A stretch of DNA of 64,000 nt from Branchiostoma floridae (Eukaryota; Chordata; Leptocardii; Amphioxiformes; Branchiostomatidae), in NCBI RefSeq assembly GCF_000003815.2, contig NC_049981.1:2431880-2495879 (forward strand), read 5' to 3'. The notes under the pieces are model-generated. The model ran no database searches. It saw only the letters and a list, made by a program, of their open reading frames with translations, and had not been told where the DNA came from. This document shows positions 53,901 to 64,000 of this stretch, in pieces (position 1 is the stretch's first letter; every line of letters starts with the position of its first letter). Made by a program: the position numbers and the translations under genes.

Positions 53901-53990
53901 AGCATTTGCAGTGCATTGTTTGCCTCTATTATCTCCACTGAAAATGATGTCACCTTGGTGGTATTTTCCCGATAAAATAGATTCACACAT
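50925..53990 (-). CDS. Truncated Helitron RepHel N-terminal protein with cysteine-protease-like domain
   Basis: A 1,021-codon ORF with a true ATG. Residues ~1-160 resemble a papain-fold deubiquitinase-type domain: KQCTANALMAV with the likely catalytic Cys, and later YFVYDSHAR with the likely His. Residues ~330-520 are Arg/Lys/Glu-rich repeats (ANETPEQKDERLAKRRASYK), typical of Helitron proteins. A CxxC...CxxC cluster follows (YYCSICRQLLF, LCSKCLICLEKD), then the Helitron-like N domain (FPQLYPYGKNGF, GPPTWFVTVSANDLNWPEL). The ORF stops at RGSPQ, just where the HUH endonuclease signature (RGSPHxH) should stand, so Rep catalytic residues and helicase are absent. Non-functional as a transposase on its own. 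Confidence 0.88.
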   Translation of the reverse strand: MCESILSGKYHQGDIIFSGDNRGKQCTANALMAVVNHSTCRQAITWTSTDLDGVLFQGDALYTYIKPSLRSGVEFLSVDDIPDYLQLYNNTVRVSIKESYTGDIFATEAVYPYYTLKKALEAAFAESNTCLFITAHGITGSTVALLHADNKYFVYDSHARSPITALPDSHGTSTLSMHSSNSNLVSFLQQLNWNTTCNFEVVPVQAENVFLSVEPTGIHIINLTSNVSSMIESENCFQVQQQHTYTLVKPEFVSTKENLQQPNTAFPFAPHCNQSTGKNIVPCTTSKHPSAMPENRNEGLLNQLVMSPNAASNLNDKKVQGLAIQSAICKDKQEKQTYQQKTESLAEQRTSYKAKKANETCEQKAAQQRASYKAKRANETPEEKDERLAKRRTSYKAKQANETREQKDERLAKRRASYKAKQADETTEQKADRLAQERAKRANETPEQKDDRLAKRRASYKAKQANETPEQKAERLAKQRTSRKASKAKRAEQESSQEKTQRQRKNCDRVRKTLATKYVREHSIDYTSEQYKSDFPAFHCYIKQQPKYYCSICRQLLFHDQVRNCNNAVIDKIVNDISGQHHLCSKCLICLEKDKPIPNAWTNNMDPGDIPSCLKQLSRMETRLVSLKYTFIKLIVLPGGQFGEQGQAISFPTNIETTCQLLPHSQDTAGLVIVHPCQTNESKTQRTDPQHIVRFSKMHEALTWLVTHNHLYSHVNIATFENWVKKSSEFNPMITDANEPDFSSAPSTVQELSAFPCNYINPNVQLQSLLQNVTDNVPVISLPRETSPPQSIFKETDLEEHCFPQLYPYGKNGFKQTRDVQLTDLQYFQSRLLNINDCWRKNIPWLFFALNSYEIKKLYSQISIVCRMQKQSNVRSQSIAQPLTAGDLHHEIDQHVESTSYTFMKNIRGTAAYFKDQLLNLLAKINTIGPPTWFVTVSANDLNWPELFMTLNPDLTYEEAKALPQQDKWNLMRSDPVMCAIHFNRRTDALLRFILKSPQHPIGRIKDHWIRVEFQLRGSPQ

Positions 53991-54021
53991 TGTTCACAAT
54001 ATATGTGTTCTTTGCTTGACT

Positions 54022-54340
54022 TTATTTGCACAATGCACAGTGCTCAGTGGCACGATTGAGTCTGGTGTGTGCAAAATGCACAGTGCTCAATGGCACGATT
54101 GGTCTGGTGTGTGCAAAATGCACAGTGCTCAATGGCACGATTGGTCTGGTGTGTGCAAAATGCACAGTGCTCAATGGCACGATAGGTCTGGTGTGTGCAA
54201 AATGCACAGTGCTCAATGGCACGATAGGTCTGGTGTGTGCAAAATGCACAGTGCTCAGTGGCACAATTGGTCTGGTGTGTGCAAAATGCAGTGCTCAGTG
54301 GCACGATTGAGTCTGGTATGTGCAAAATGCACAGTGATCA
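54022..54340. repeat. 42-bp minisatellite, about seven units
   Basis: Units read TGCACAGTGCTCAATGGCAC followed by GATTGGTCTGGTGTGTGCAA AA. Because 42 is divisible by 3 and the unit lacks stops, several frames on both strands are open; this is not coding evidence. It lies just upstream of the Helitron ORF. Confidence 0.95.
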
Positions 54341-54699
54341 ATGATCTGTTAATAGGTCTCAAGGTCTAATTTGGTTGGATCAAGGACTCTCTTTCAAACC
54401 TCTTTGGTTGGATGCAAAATGTAATGCGTAGATTTCAGCAGAAGAAGTATAAATGTGTACTGTGTAAAATCTTATTGAGTACAGACTTTTGCTAGCTGTA
54501 AGTTTCTGTATATTACTGTGTCACTTGTATATATAGCAGAGAACAGTCTAAGGCGTCACTGAAACAGAAAGAAAATATTGTCTTGATCACATAACATCTT
54601 ACTAGTACCAACAAAAAGCAAAAATCTACAAAAGTTCAGGTGTGACATCTTGCCAACTGCTTTGCTGATTGTTTAACAGTTAGCTACAATCCGTTGTTT

Positions 54700-55210
54700 T
54701 CTACTATTCTTTGGAAATGTATGTTTTAATGTATTAGAATCCGATCCATCTTTTCAACTTGTACGATATTTTTACAATCAAAAATGCCCTGCATAATGCC
54801 TCGCATCGGCTCAAGCACAGTGCACCATTAAACTATCTAAATTCTCGTCAATCCCCACACACTGGTTTTACTAAAAAAACTATATACCGTTCCTTGGAAA
54901 TATGTTTCAATGTGTCCGAATTCATGATCACTATCTTTTCAAATTGTACGTTACTCTTACGATCGAAAATGTCCTGCAGGACCTCCTGCAGCTGCATATA
55001 TAGACGCACGCCCCCCTCCCACCCGCACGTAAACTGTTCCAATCGTTGCACAATAAACTTGACTGTATACCCTCCACAAAATCTTTCGTCAAATGTCGTG
55101 CTCATTTTACTCACATGACACTACGCCTTAGAATGTAATGTTATATTTTAATACATCCGAATTCCAGAAAGATAACTTTACAAACTGTACCAATTTCTGT
55201 ACGATAAAAA
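54700..55210 (-). repeat. Three degenerate ~190-bp repeats in the Helitron 5' region
   Basis: The motif CTTTTCAAnTTGTACG...ACGATnnAAAATG recurs near 54750, 54935 and 55175. On the minus strand the middle unit contributes to an 88-codon frame at 54848-55114 (VQFEKIVIMNSDTLKHISKE) that might be an upstream exon of the element. Not recognised. Confidence 0.5.
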
Positions 55211-55236
55211 TCTCACCTCCTCCGCACCGTCAACGC

Positions 55237-55461
55237 CCGTGAGGGTATTTACCGGAATAACCCGAAATGACCCGGAATAACCCGGAATAACCGTAATATT
55301 TCTTGTTCCCATGGCCATATATACATTATTTTATGCCAAAATATTGCATTCTGCGATCTTAACTTATCAAAGCACACTGTATTTCGGTAGCTTTCATCCT
55401 TTATTAAGGTTATTCCGGGTTATTCCGGGTTATTCCGGGTTATTCCGCTAAATACCCGGAC
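55237..55461. mobile_element. Foldback/MITE with CCGGAATAACC ends
   Basis: Left end GGGTATTTACCGGAATAACC and right end GGTTATTCCG...CTAAATACCC are inverted copies, each with tandem CCCGGAATAA units. The element is flanked by a 10-bp direct repeat CCGTCAACGC (55227-55236 and 55462-55471), consistent with a target duplication. It is nested in the Helitron-type insertion. Confidence 0.8.
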
Positions 55462-55632
55462 CCGTCAACGCTATCGCAAAATGAACCGTGCGATTTAACG
55501 ACAACTCCTCAAATGTTACATGACCAGTGTTTTACTGCAAATCAAGAAACATTTTCCTTTCCTAGACTTTGCTAATGAGCGCTGCAATGTTTTCTGTACG
55601 AGTAGAGGTCATGGATAAACAGTATTCTTACA

Positions 55633-55749
55633 ACGTTTATTTGAAGGGCTAAGAAGGGCTGAGAATTGTCGTAAAAACGCACGGTACATTGCGTTTATTT
55701 GAAGGGCTGAGAAGGGCTGAGAATTGTCGTAAAAACGCACGGTACATTT
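55633..55749. repeat. 58-bp direct tandem duplication
   Basis: GTTTATTTGAAGGGCT...AAAACGCACGGTACATT is present twice in a row with one or two differences. Confidence 0.92.
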
Positions 55750-55823
55750 TGCGACCATAGCAGACCCATCCAAGGACGAACCATTAAACCGGGGACAAAG
55801 CCGGGCGCCTGCGGCGCCCCGGC

Positions 55824-56095
55824 AAAAAGGTAGCGTCTCAACAACTTCAAAGTACTGTGGTTGGTTACATACTTAAGAAATCCAAAATAAGTAATGTTCA
55901 TCCCTGTCCAAACTTACAAATTCAGAAAATGGAATTTCAGAGTCAGACTTTTGCATGGTGCACAACCAACACAGTAAAAAGCTCATTTTCCAACCACGTA
56001 CCACAGACAAAAAGGCAAAAATACACAATAGGTCTACAGAAACCCAATACATTTCATGCAGGCCTGAGGTCTACGAACTCTTGTTGGATAGCTGT
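55824..56095 (+). repeat. Second part of the split third repeat-unit copy
   Basis: Resumes at AAAAAGGTAGCGTCTC and ends CTACGAACTCTTGTT, exactly the outer ~270 bases missing from 48878-50608. Joined lengths (1,731 + 272) equal the intact unit. Confidence 0.92.
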
Positions 56096-56597
56096 AACAG
56101 TGGCACCAATATGGTAGCCACGAGTGAAGTTACCAACTTGGTATTAAAGTGATATCAGTCTACCACACTAGTGTCACTCACTACACAATTGCAAGAACAC
56201 GTCTTTTATGTAGGAATGAATGCCTTCTTGGCGGCAATATTTTGTCACTTCTATTCTTGTTACAACGTTCATGGTGTCTATTTTGAAAATGCATGTAGCC
56301 ATCTTGTTTTATTATACCCATCTCGTATTTTTTCGCCCTATCTCACTATTTTTACAGTCTGTCTGAAGAGGATGTCATCCATAAAAATTACTTGCTGTGT
56401 CGTTATGTAATCGAACAATACGCCGGATAACGTTTCAAGGTAATTGTTGCAGGAAATTACTAAACCGATCACCCTTTACTTTAGAAACGGTCCTCTGGGA
56501 CGAACCTTGGGGTGCACTAAAAGTTTTTTGTTTGGCTTCGTGGTGACGATAGGCAATATTCTCACATGACTATGGCGTCAATAGTTTTCGCCATGAT

Positions 56598-56817
56598 ACT
56601 GTAAATGCAGAAATGTTCGCGGTGGATTAATGTTCGCTGTTTTCGCGGCGGCCGCTTCACCGCGAATTTAAAACCACCGCGAACATTTTTCCTTAACAGT
56701 AAGAGACTACAGTGCATGGTGCTACCGCGAAATTAAAACCACCACGAAAAGTCCATGTTCCCGCTACCGCGAAATTAAATCCCCGTGAACTTAAATGCAT
56801 TTACACTAGATGGTTCA
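56598..56817. mobile_element. MITE with TACTGTAAATGCA ends
   Basis: The ends are TACTGTAAATGCA and TGCATTTACACTA (one mismatch). The interior repeats ACCGCGAA(A/T)TTAAA and TTCGCGGTGG in both orientations. No ORF. Confidence 0.8.
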
Positions 56818-57164
56818 ATTACCGCCAGGAACGTAGCAGGTAAATTGAAATCTGTGACCAGTTACGTAATTAAAATCGTCAAAAGCGTCGTGGTGTGTTA
56901 ACCTGTTGTGTTGCATTTTACCCGTACTGTCTACCTATCTGATATTGTGTATTGAATTGAAGTCGTCCATTTTTTCATGGCTCTCCAGTCATCCTTTGCC
57001 TAATTTTCTGCATGCTTGAAATTCCATTCATAAGGCACAGGTCATGCATTCATTTTATTTTACCTGGGTCAAGTTTTACGTTTATCTTGCAGTGCCGCTC
57101 CTCTCCGCTAGAGGGATGACGATCTGTTGGATTTTCTCGTCATTTTTTGCCTCCTCCAGTTCAC

Positions 57165-57420
57165 CTCACGGCCGTGACCTCTGACCTTCAGATTGAAGTC
57201 ATTGGTGCCCTCATACACGACGTATGACCTGACGCTTGATGCTACAGGTCTCTTCGTACATGACCTCTGCCCTGCAGCTTGATATTACAGGGCCCTTCGT
57301 ACATGACCTCTGACCTGAAGATTGATCTTACAGGTACATTCTTACATGACCTTTAACCTGCAGCCTGATCTTACAGGTCATATCGTACATGACCTCTGAC
57401 CTGAAACTAGAGGTTACAGA
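57165..57420. repeat. ~58-bp tandem repeat, about five units
   Basis: Units contain TACATGACCTCTGACCTGnA followed by CTTGATnTTACAGG. Variation between units is high. Confidence 0.8.
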
Positions 57421-58081
57421 TGCCCCAAGTTGCACCTCTGGGATATTTACTGCATCATGCATGGTGCTCCACCCCCACCGTCCTATGTTAACAATTTGGT
57501 GGAAAAGGTTCTGCAAAACTTGGTTAACTAGCTTGACTGATTCGCAACAAAAAGCCGGATTTATTTTACTTTCAAAACTGTGAGGATGTTTTACCATGTA
57601 AAAATTCATCTTCACATTGCACTTGAGAGAACTGTGTTTAATGCACAGTGCACAACTTGTTGGGTCCTTCTCACATCCAGCACTTAAGGCCACAAAAGTT
57701 TATTTTTTAGGTCCTTTCATACCAGATAACATGCCTTGGAGTGGCCTGTCTGCAGCTATGAATTTCTGACCTTCCAACTCCTCATGTTTTGTTAAATCAG
57801 GCATTTTCAGCCTATGAAACTACATTTGCATTAATCTCGTCATGAAGTTCAGATATTTTAGACAAATGGGCTGAATTTTTTGTCCATTCTATCATGCAAA
57901 TTTCTGTGGTGGGTTGGAGAGACAGGTCCTTCAGACAGCCCTGGTGTGGCCTACATGAAGGAGAAACAGGATGTCCCTGTAGCCCAACTGGCTGCAGCCT
58001 CAAAGTTGAGCTCCTGGCGCCGATCACTTGTAGTTAGTAACTGGGAAGGGCATCTTTGCTGGAATTGCATTCATCTTTCCA

Positions 58082-58156
58082 AGTTTTTTTTTTTATAAAC
58101 CTTGGTCTTTTGCAAGTATCAAGTTTTTTTTTTTAAACCTTGGTCTTTTGCAAGTA
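58082..58156. repeat. Short direct duplication with T-run
   Basis: AAGTTTTTTTTTT...AAACCTTGGTCTTTTGCAAG is present twice in succession. Confidence 0.9.
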
Positions 58157-59639
58157 TCTGTATCATATAGCCGGTATAACCGCCCTTTGGTGTAACACAC
58201 CAGCTTTGCAGGCACACAGCGCGCAGCAGCTGGTTATATTACACCGAAGGACCTGTAATACCTAACTTTTGCACATCTATCTGCAAGCGTTCTTTGAAAC
58301 TGAGGAAGGAACGTAAAATTGGGGTCCTGCATCCGAGGTGCCTTGAACAGCCTCAATACTCATATGGATACCTATTGTCTGTACTACAAGGTGAATTATG
58401 ACAAAAATAATGGGACGTCTGAGTCGTGAGGAGAAACCAAAGCATCAGTTTTATTAGCCACTCTACTCTGTGCTGTCTGACATGCAGAATGCAGACGGAC
58501 CGTCTGCCGACAACACATCGCGCTGTGTGCCCCCCCGCGGAGTCCCGCCACAGGCCAGGAGCGAATACCGCACTAACGAAACGGCAGAGTTCGCCCACAG
58601 GCCTGGGGCATCATCGGAGCCTCCGAGGGGTTACATGAAGAGCTGGAGTGTCGACAATGAGACAAAGGAACAAATGGAGAATACAGGATTCCCCTATAGG
58701 AGCCCCAGGGTTGGAGCCATCAGCCATACAGGATTCCCCAATCACAGCCCCATGGTTGAAGGCATCAGCCATACATAATTCCCCTGTCAGAATCCCAGAC
58801 AGTTTCAGGAGTCCCCTATCAGAGCCCCAGAGAGTTACAAGAGCCCCCTACCAGAGCCCAAGATTGAGCAGTTTCAGGGTCGCCCTGTTTGGGCCAAGGT
58901 GGTTGCAAACTCTCCCAATAGATAATAAATAACCTATACATACAGCAAGAAACCCTTTCAGGCCCCAGATGGAGAACCCCCTTGTCTTATCAGGACCCCC
59001 GTCTTGAGGAACCCCCTGTCTGGAGGAACCCCCTTTCTGGGTCCCAGATGGAGGACCCCCCCTGTCTGGGCCTAGCAAACAGACACCCTTGCCAGTCACA
59101 GGTTCAGAATTGCACTTGCGGGCTGCACACATTCCACACAAGACACCGAGTCTTTCTTTCTTTCGATTCATTTAACTCTACAAGACGTCTTGGGGCGTTT
59201 CAGACGTCTAGAGGGAAACCCTACCGTCCTACGAGAAACGTCCCACAGAAAGGGCAGAATGTTGTGCACACGCTTTGCTACACAGCAGCTAAAAACATAC
59301 AGCAAAAGTCTGACACTTGGCACTTGTCACATTGGCGATGGCTCCTAGCTACGTCTCAACCAATGACGATACATCCATCCCCCGCCCCACCGTTGGCATG
59401 GTAACAAGTGGTCACCGTGGTGACACATTTATCAGTTTATGTTAACAACGAAATGTTGGTTGAAGTTTGGCAAGAGTTAAAAGTGCCGAAGTTTGATATG
59501 TGCACCGTGCTGTCAAGTGTTACCAGCGCACATGGGTGGGGAGGGGGGCAAGCAAACCCACAACTAGGAACCAGCATCCTTCTGCAGAACAGTTTCAGTA
59601 TTCTGGCAACACTGACATGGGTGGTACTACCTTGTAGGC

Positions 59640-59815
59640 TGGGGTGGTTAAAAACTGGATCTATCTGGCTATAACTGGTTTTGACAGGCTGTAACTGGTT
59701 TTGACTGGAAATAACTGACTCTAACATATAGTAATTGATTCTAATAGTATGCACCTGGTTCTGACAAGTTGTAACTGGTCTAAACTGGTTCTGACTGATT
59801 CCTAAGGATGCTAGT
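59640..59815. repeat. ~18-bp degenerate tandem repeat
   Basis: About nine units of CTGTAACTGGTTTTGACTGG type, with much drift. Confidence 0.7.
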
Positions 59816-61743
59816 TGGTCACTAGTGGTGGTTTTGCGTGACATAACATCATTAGAACGCGATAAAGGTGGTCTTGAATTCAACACGACTTGAATATCTT
59901 GGCTTAAAAAGGTTTAGTACATTGACATTCTTTACAAAATACTTACAACTGAAAGTTTCTGATTAGTAAAGTGGTTGAATAAAGGCGTGGATTAGGGTTA
60001 GGGATAACTAGGCAGCTACGGTCATAGTTTCCTTCTCCTGAGGGGTCGCTACCCCCAGGTCAATAAGTACATTCAGTCAGAAGGTCAAAGTTCATTATTG
60101 CAACACACAAGAATTTGGTCCCTCTCCAGATAGTGGTTCCTTCCTCCCCCAAGGCTGTGGTACGGTCCAATCCCACAGAGGAGGAGGGCTTTATCTTCCA
60201 CAAACTATTCTTTACATCCTTCACACTGCCTCCCCCATCTCCGACATGGACTTTCCCATTTTTTATGGAGTATAATAAGATGCAGCAGAATAGTCCAAGT
60301 GCAGTGGGGGTGCAGCTAGAAGGGAATGTTAAATTTCTGGGCTACATAAAATCAGTGCCTGCTACAGTAAAGTACATCACAAGGGAACCTGTTAGTGTGA
60401 GAAGTGTGGTAAGAACCTATCCCCCCATATACCATAGTGGTTCTGTCCTCCTGAGGTCATAATGGGTGATACCATCCCTGTGTGGGGGTCGCAGCCTCCT
60501 GTGAGGAGACAACATTCTGCCCTAGTCCTGCGGATGCGACATAACAGATAAGTCAGCGGTTACCTAGGCAATAGCGAATCACTGCTGGGAAAGCGTTAAC
60601 AAACTAGCTAGCTACAGCCTCCTCTGCACTTCAGCTCAGGGTAAAAAAAGTACACGGAGGTTCTAAAATCAACATTAGTTACATACAGTTTTATGTCCTG
60701 TCATCGGCCGACTTCAACAGTAAAAATCTCTGTAACAAGCAAGTTAAAATCTCATCAGGCCAGACAAACCTGTTACCATGGATACCCATACTTTCCACAA
60801 TGGATCAAAATGCCCTAGACTGCGATGTCAATCATCCATGGTTACCAGGGCAACCCTCTGGCGAGTACAGGCGCAAGAATCACTAGGCTAAATGTGCTAC
60901 AGTAGCAGGTCCCAGAAACAATAGACTAAAAGCTCTGCCCCAGAGGCATTGCCAAAAACAGGTAGCCAGGGCTCCCCACATCAGGTACAGTTATTGCACT
61001 ATCTAGGAGACTGGGATGGTGTGCTAGTACACCACTCCGCCCCCGTCCCTAACAGGGGGAGGGGGGCACCGAAGAACAACACATTTACAGGGAAAAATCC
61101 GTCCTTAAAAAAGCCAGAGGGTGACAGTCTTACATCACACATCCCAGGGACATAAATTAATTACATACATAATTTATGCGCATATTTAAAAATTGTCTAT
61201 ACAGGTCAGAGGTTAATCTTGACTGTGAATGGGTGAAGCCGTGCAACAAAGTGTGGACAGAGGACAAAGGTCAAAGGCCGCCCAAAGGTCGGGGGCAGAT
61301 TTTGGTATGTACATGTATCGTCCACACTAGCCAGGAACAGACGTCGGCCGCGGCCATGCGAACAGACCGGCACTCACGCCGGGAAACAACTTTCTCACCC
61401 CCAGCCAGACTTGGTTTAACCCAGACTGGTCCACTGCAGAAAGGGGGTGTTTGTCCCTCCCCCGTCCGAGGGAGTGGTAGAATCTGGTGCTCGCATGGCC
61501 GTGCCTGTAGCCTTCACAAAAGCACTCCACAAACCGGTTTTAAGTGAGGTACAAACCACACGTACGCGCACGGACGTAACGTCGGGAGGACACGGTGTAA
61601 ATATCTTAGCTGAGTCCAGGGGCGGACGGAATGAGTGCTGCGTACGTACAGACAGACATTCCGTGCGCCCATGTTGGGAGGGAGTGGAGGGCGGAGTAAG
61701 GATACCTGATATGCGTACTAAGTGGTGCCCGGTTGGTTCGGAC

Positions 61744-64000
<2,257 letters not shown>

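Larger units (their letters stand above)
50609..55823 (-). mobile_element. 5.2-kb Helitron-type insertion splitting the repeat unit
   Basis: The insertion is defined by the two halves of the interrupted repeat copy. It encodes a Helitron Rep/helicase N-terminal protein on the minus strand, has a subterminal 42-bp minisatellite (54022-54340), and has GC-rich hairpins near both ends that share GCCGGGGCGC in inverted orientation (~50633 and ~55823). No target duplication beyond a run of A is visible, as expected for Helitrons, but I did not find canonical TC...CTRR ends. The helicase half is missing. Confidence 0.75.
56818..61743. other. Region downstream of G alpha q: possible 3' UTR and intergenic DNA
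   Basis: I find no supported gene. It contains the tandem repeats at 57165-57420, 58082-58156 and 59640-59815 and a CCCC-rich stretch with GAGCCCCAG-type repeats (58690-59070). Short open frames (e.g. 58470-58778, 60115-60462) lack domains, splice logic or codon character. Part of 59-61.7 kb may be the G alpha q 3' UTR. Confidence 0.45.

Noticed and set aside
54022..54369. Repeat-containing frames on both strands
   Set aside because: A 42-bp minisatellite without stops, no start context and no domain.
57328..57693. Possible protein-coding exon on the minus strand
   Set aside because: No recognised domain, overlaps a tandem repeat, and no consistent splice partners.
58470..58778. Possible coding frame with GFPxxSP repeats
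   Set aside because: Built of degenerate intronic or UTR-like tandem repeats; no dibasic sites, signal peptide or phased neighbours, so not a third peptide precursor.

Overview
The window looks like nuclear DNA of an invertebrate chordate, most likely a cephalochordate (amphioxus, Branchiostoma). The reasons are short exons with GT-AG introns, a G alpha q that reads almost like the vertebrate protein, a ROCO kinase-less GTPase, a BCL9 orthologue, tRNA-derived SINE pieces, CR1-like and Helitron elements, TA-flanked MITEs, and very many intronic minisatellites. The species call is inference from content, not from a database match.

Layout. 568-5479 (+): 3' part of a LRR-Roc-COR (ROCO, MFHAS1-like) gene whose 5' end lies outside the window. 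8891-24477 (+): eight exons for a CECR2-type DDT/WHIM chromatin-remodeller region. 25891-33145 (+): seven exons for BCL9 with its HD1 (Pygopus-binding), HD2 (beta-catenin-binding) and HD3 helices. Splice phases join these last two regions into one open frame of 1,994 codons, so they may be a single chimeric gene. 37553-39175 (+) and 45841-47731 (+): two secreted, multi-copy peptide precursors. The first encodes 15 tandem copies of a QFQDPQENLGNGFP-type peptide, nearly all followed by Gly-Lys-Arg. The second encodes three copies of a WGG(A/E)CLGCPPDPI-type peptide with a Cys-x-x-Cys ring and amidation Gly. I recognise neither peptide. Both precursors share exon layout, intron phases, a VQ/(A/T)SPL junction at the end of the signal peptide, and perfect CRE motifs (TGACGTCA), so they look like diverged tandem paralogues. 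61744-64000 (-): 3' part of a G alpha q gene, with a second, divergent copy of exon 5 just upstream of the normal one.

Mobile and repeat content. There is a degenerate non-LTR fragment plus SINE at 10 kb and a CR1-like element with a 510-codon reverse transcriptase at 11.4-13.2 kb. A ~2-kb repeat forms a near-perfect palindrome at 40.25-44.94 kb. A third copy of that repeat (48.88-50.61 plus 55.82-56.10 kb) is split by a 5.2-kb Helitron-type insertion. Several MITEs are also present.

A theme runs through every gene here: the edge of an exon, with its splice site, has been copied in tandem into the neighbouring intron. This is seen in the ROCO gene, in at least five introns of the CECR2-like/BCL9 gene, at the signal-peptide exon of the first peptide precursor, and on both sides of a G alpha q intron. 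In some cases a complete, potentially usable exon has resulted.
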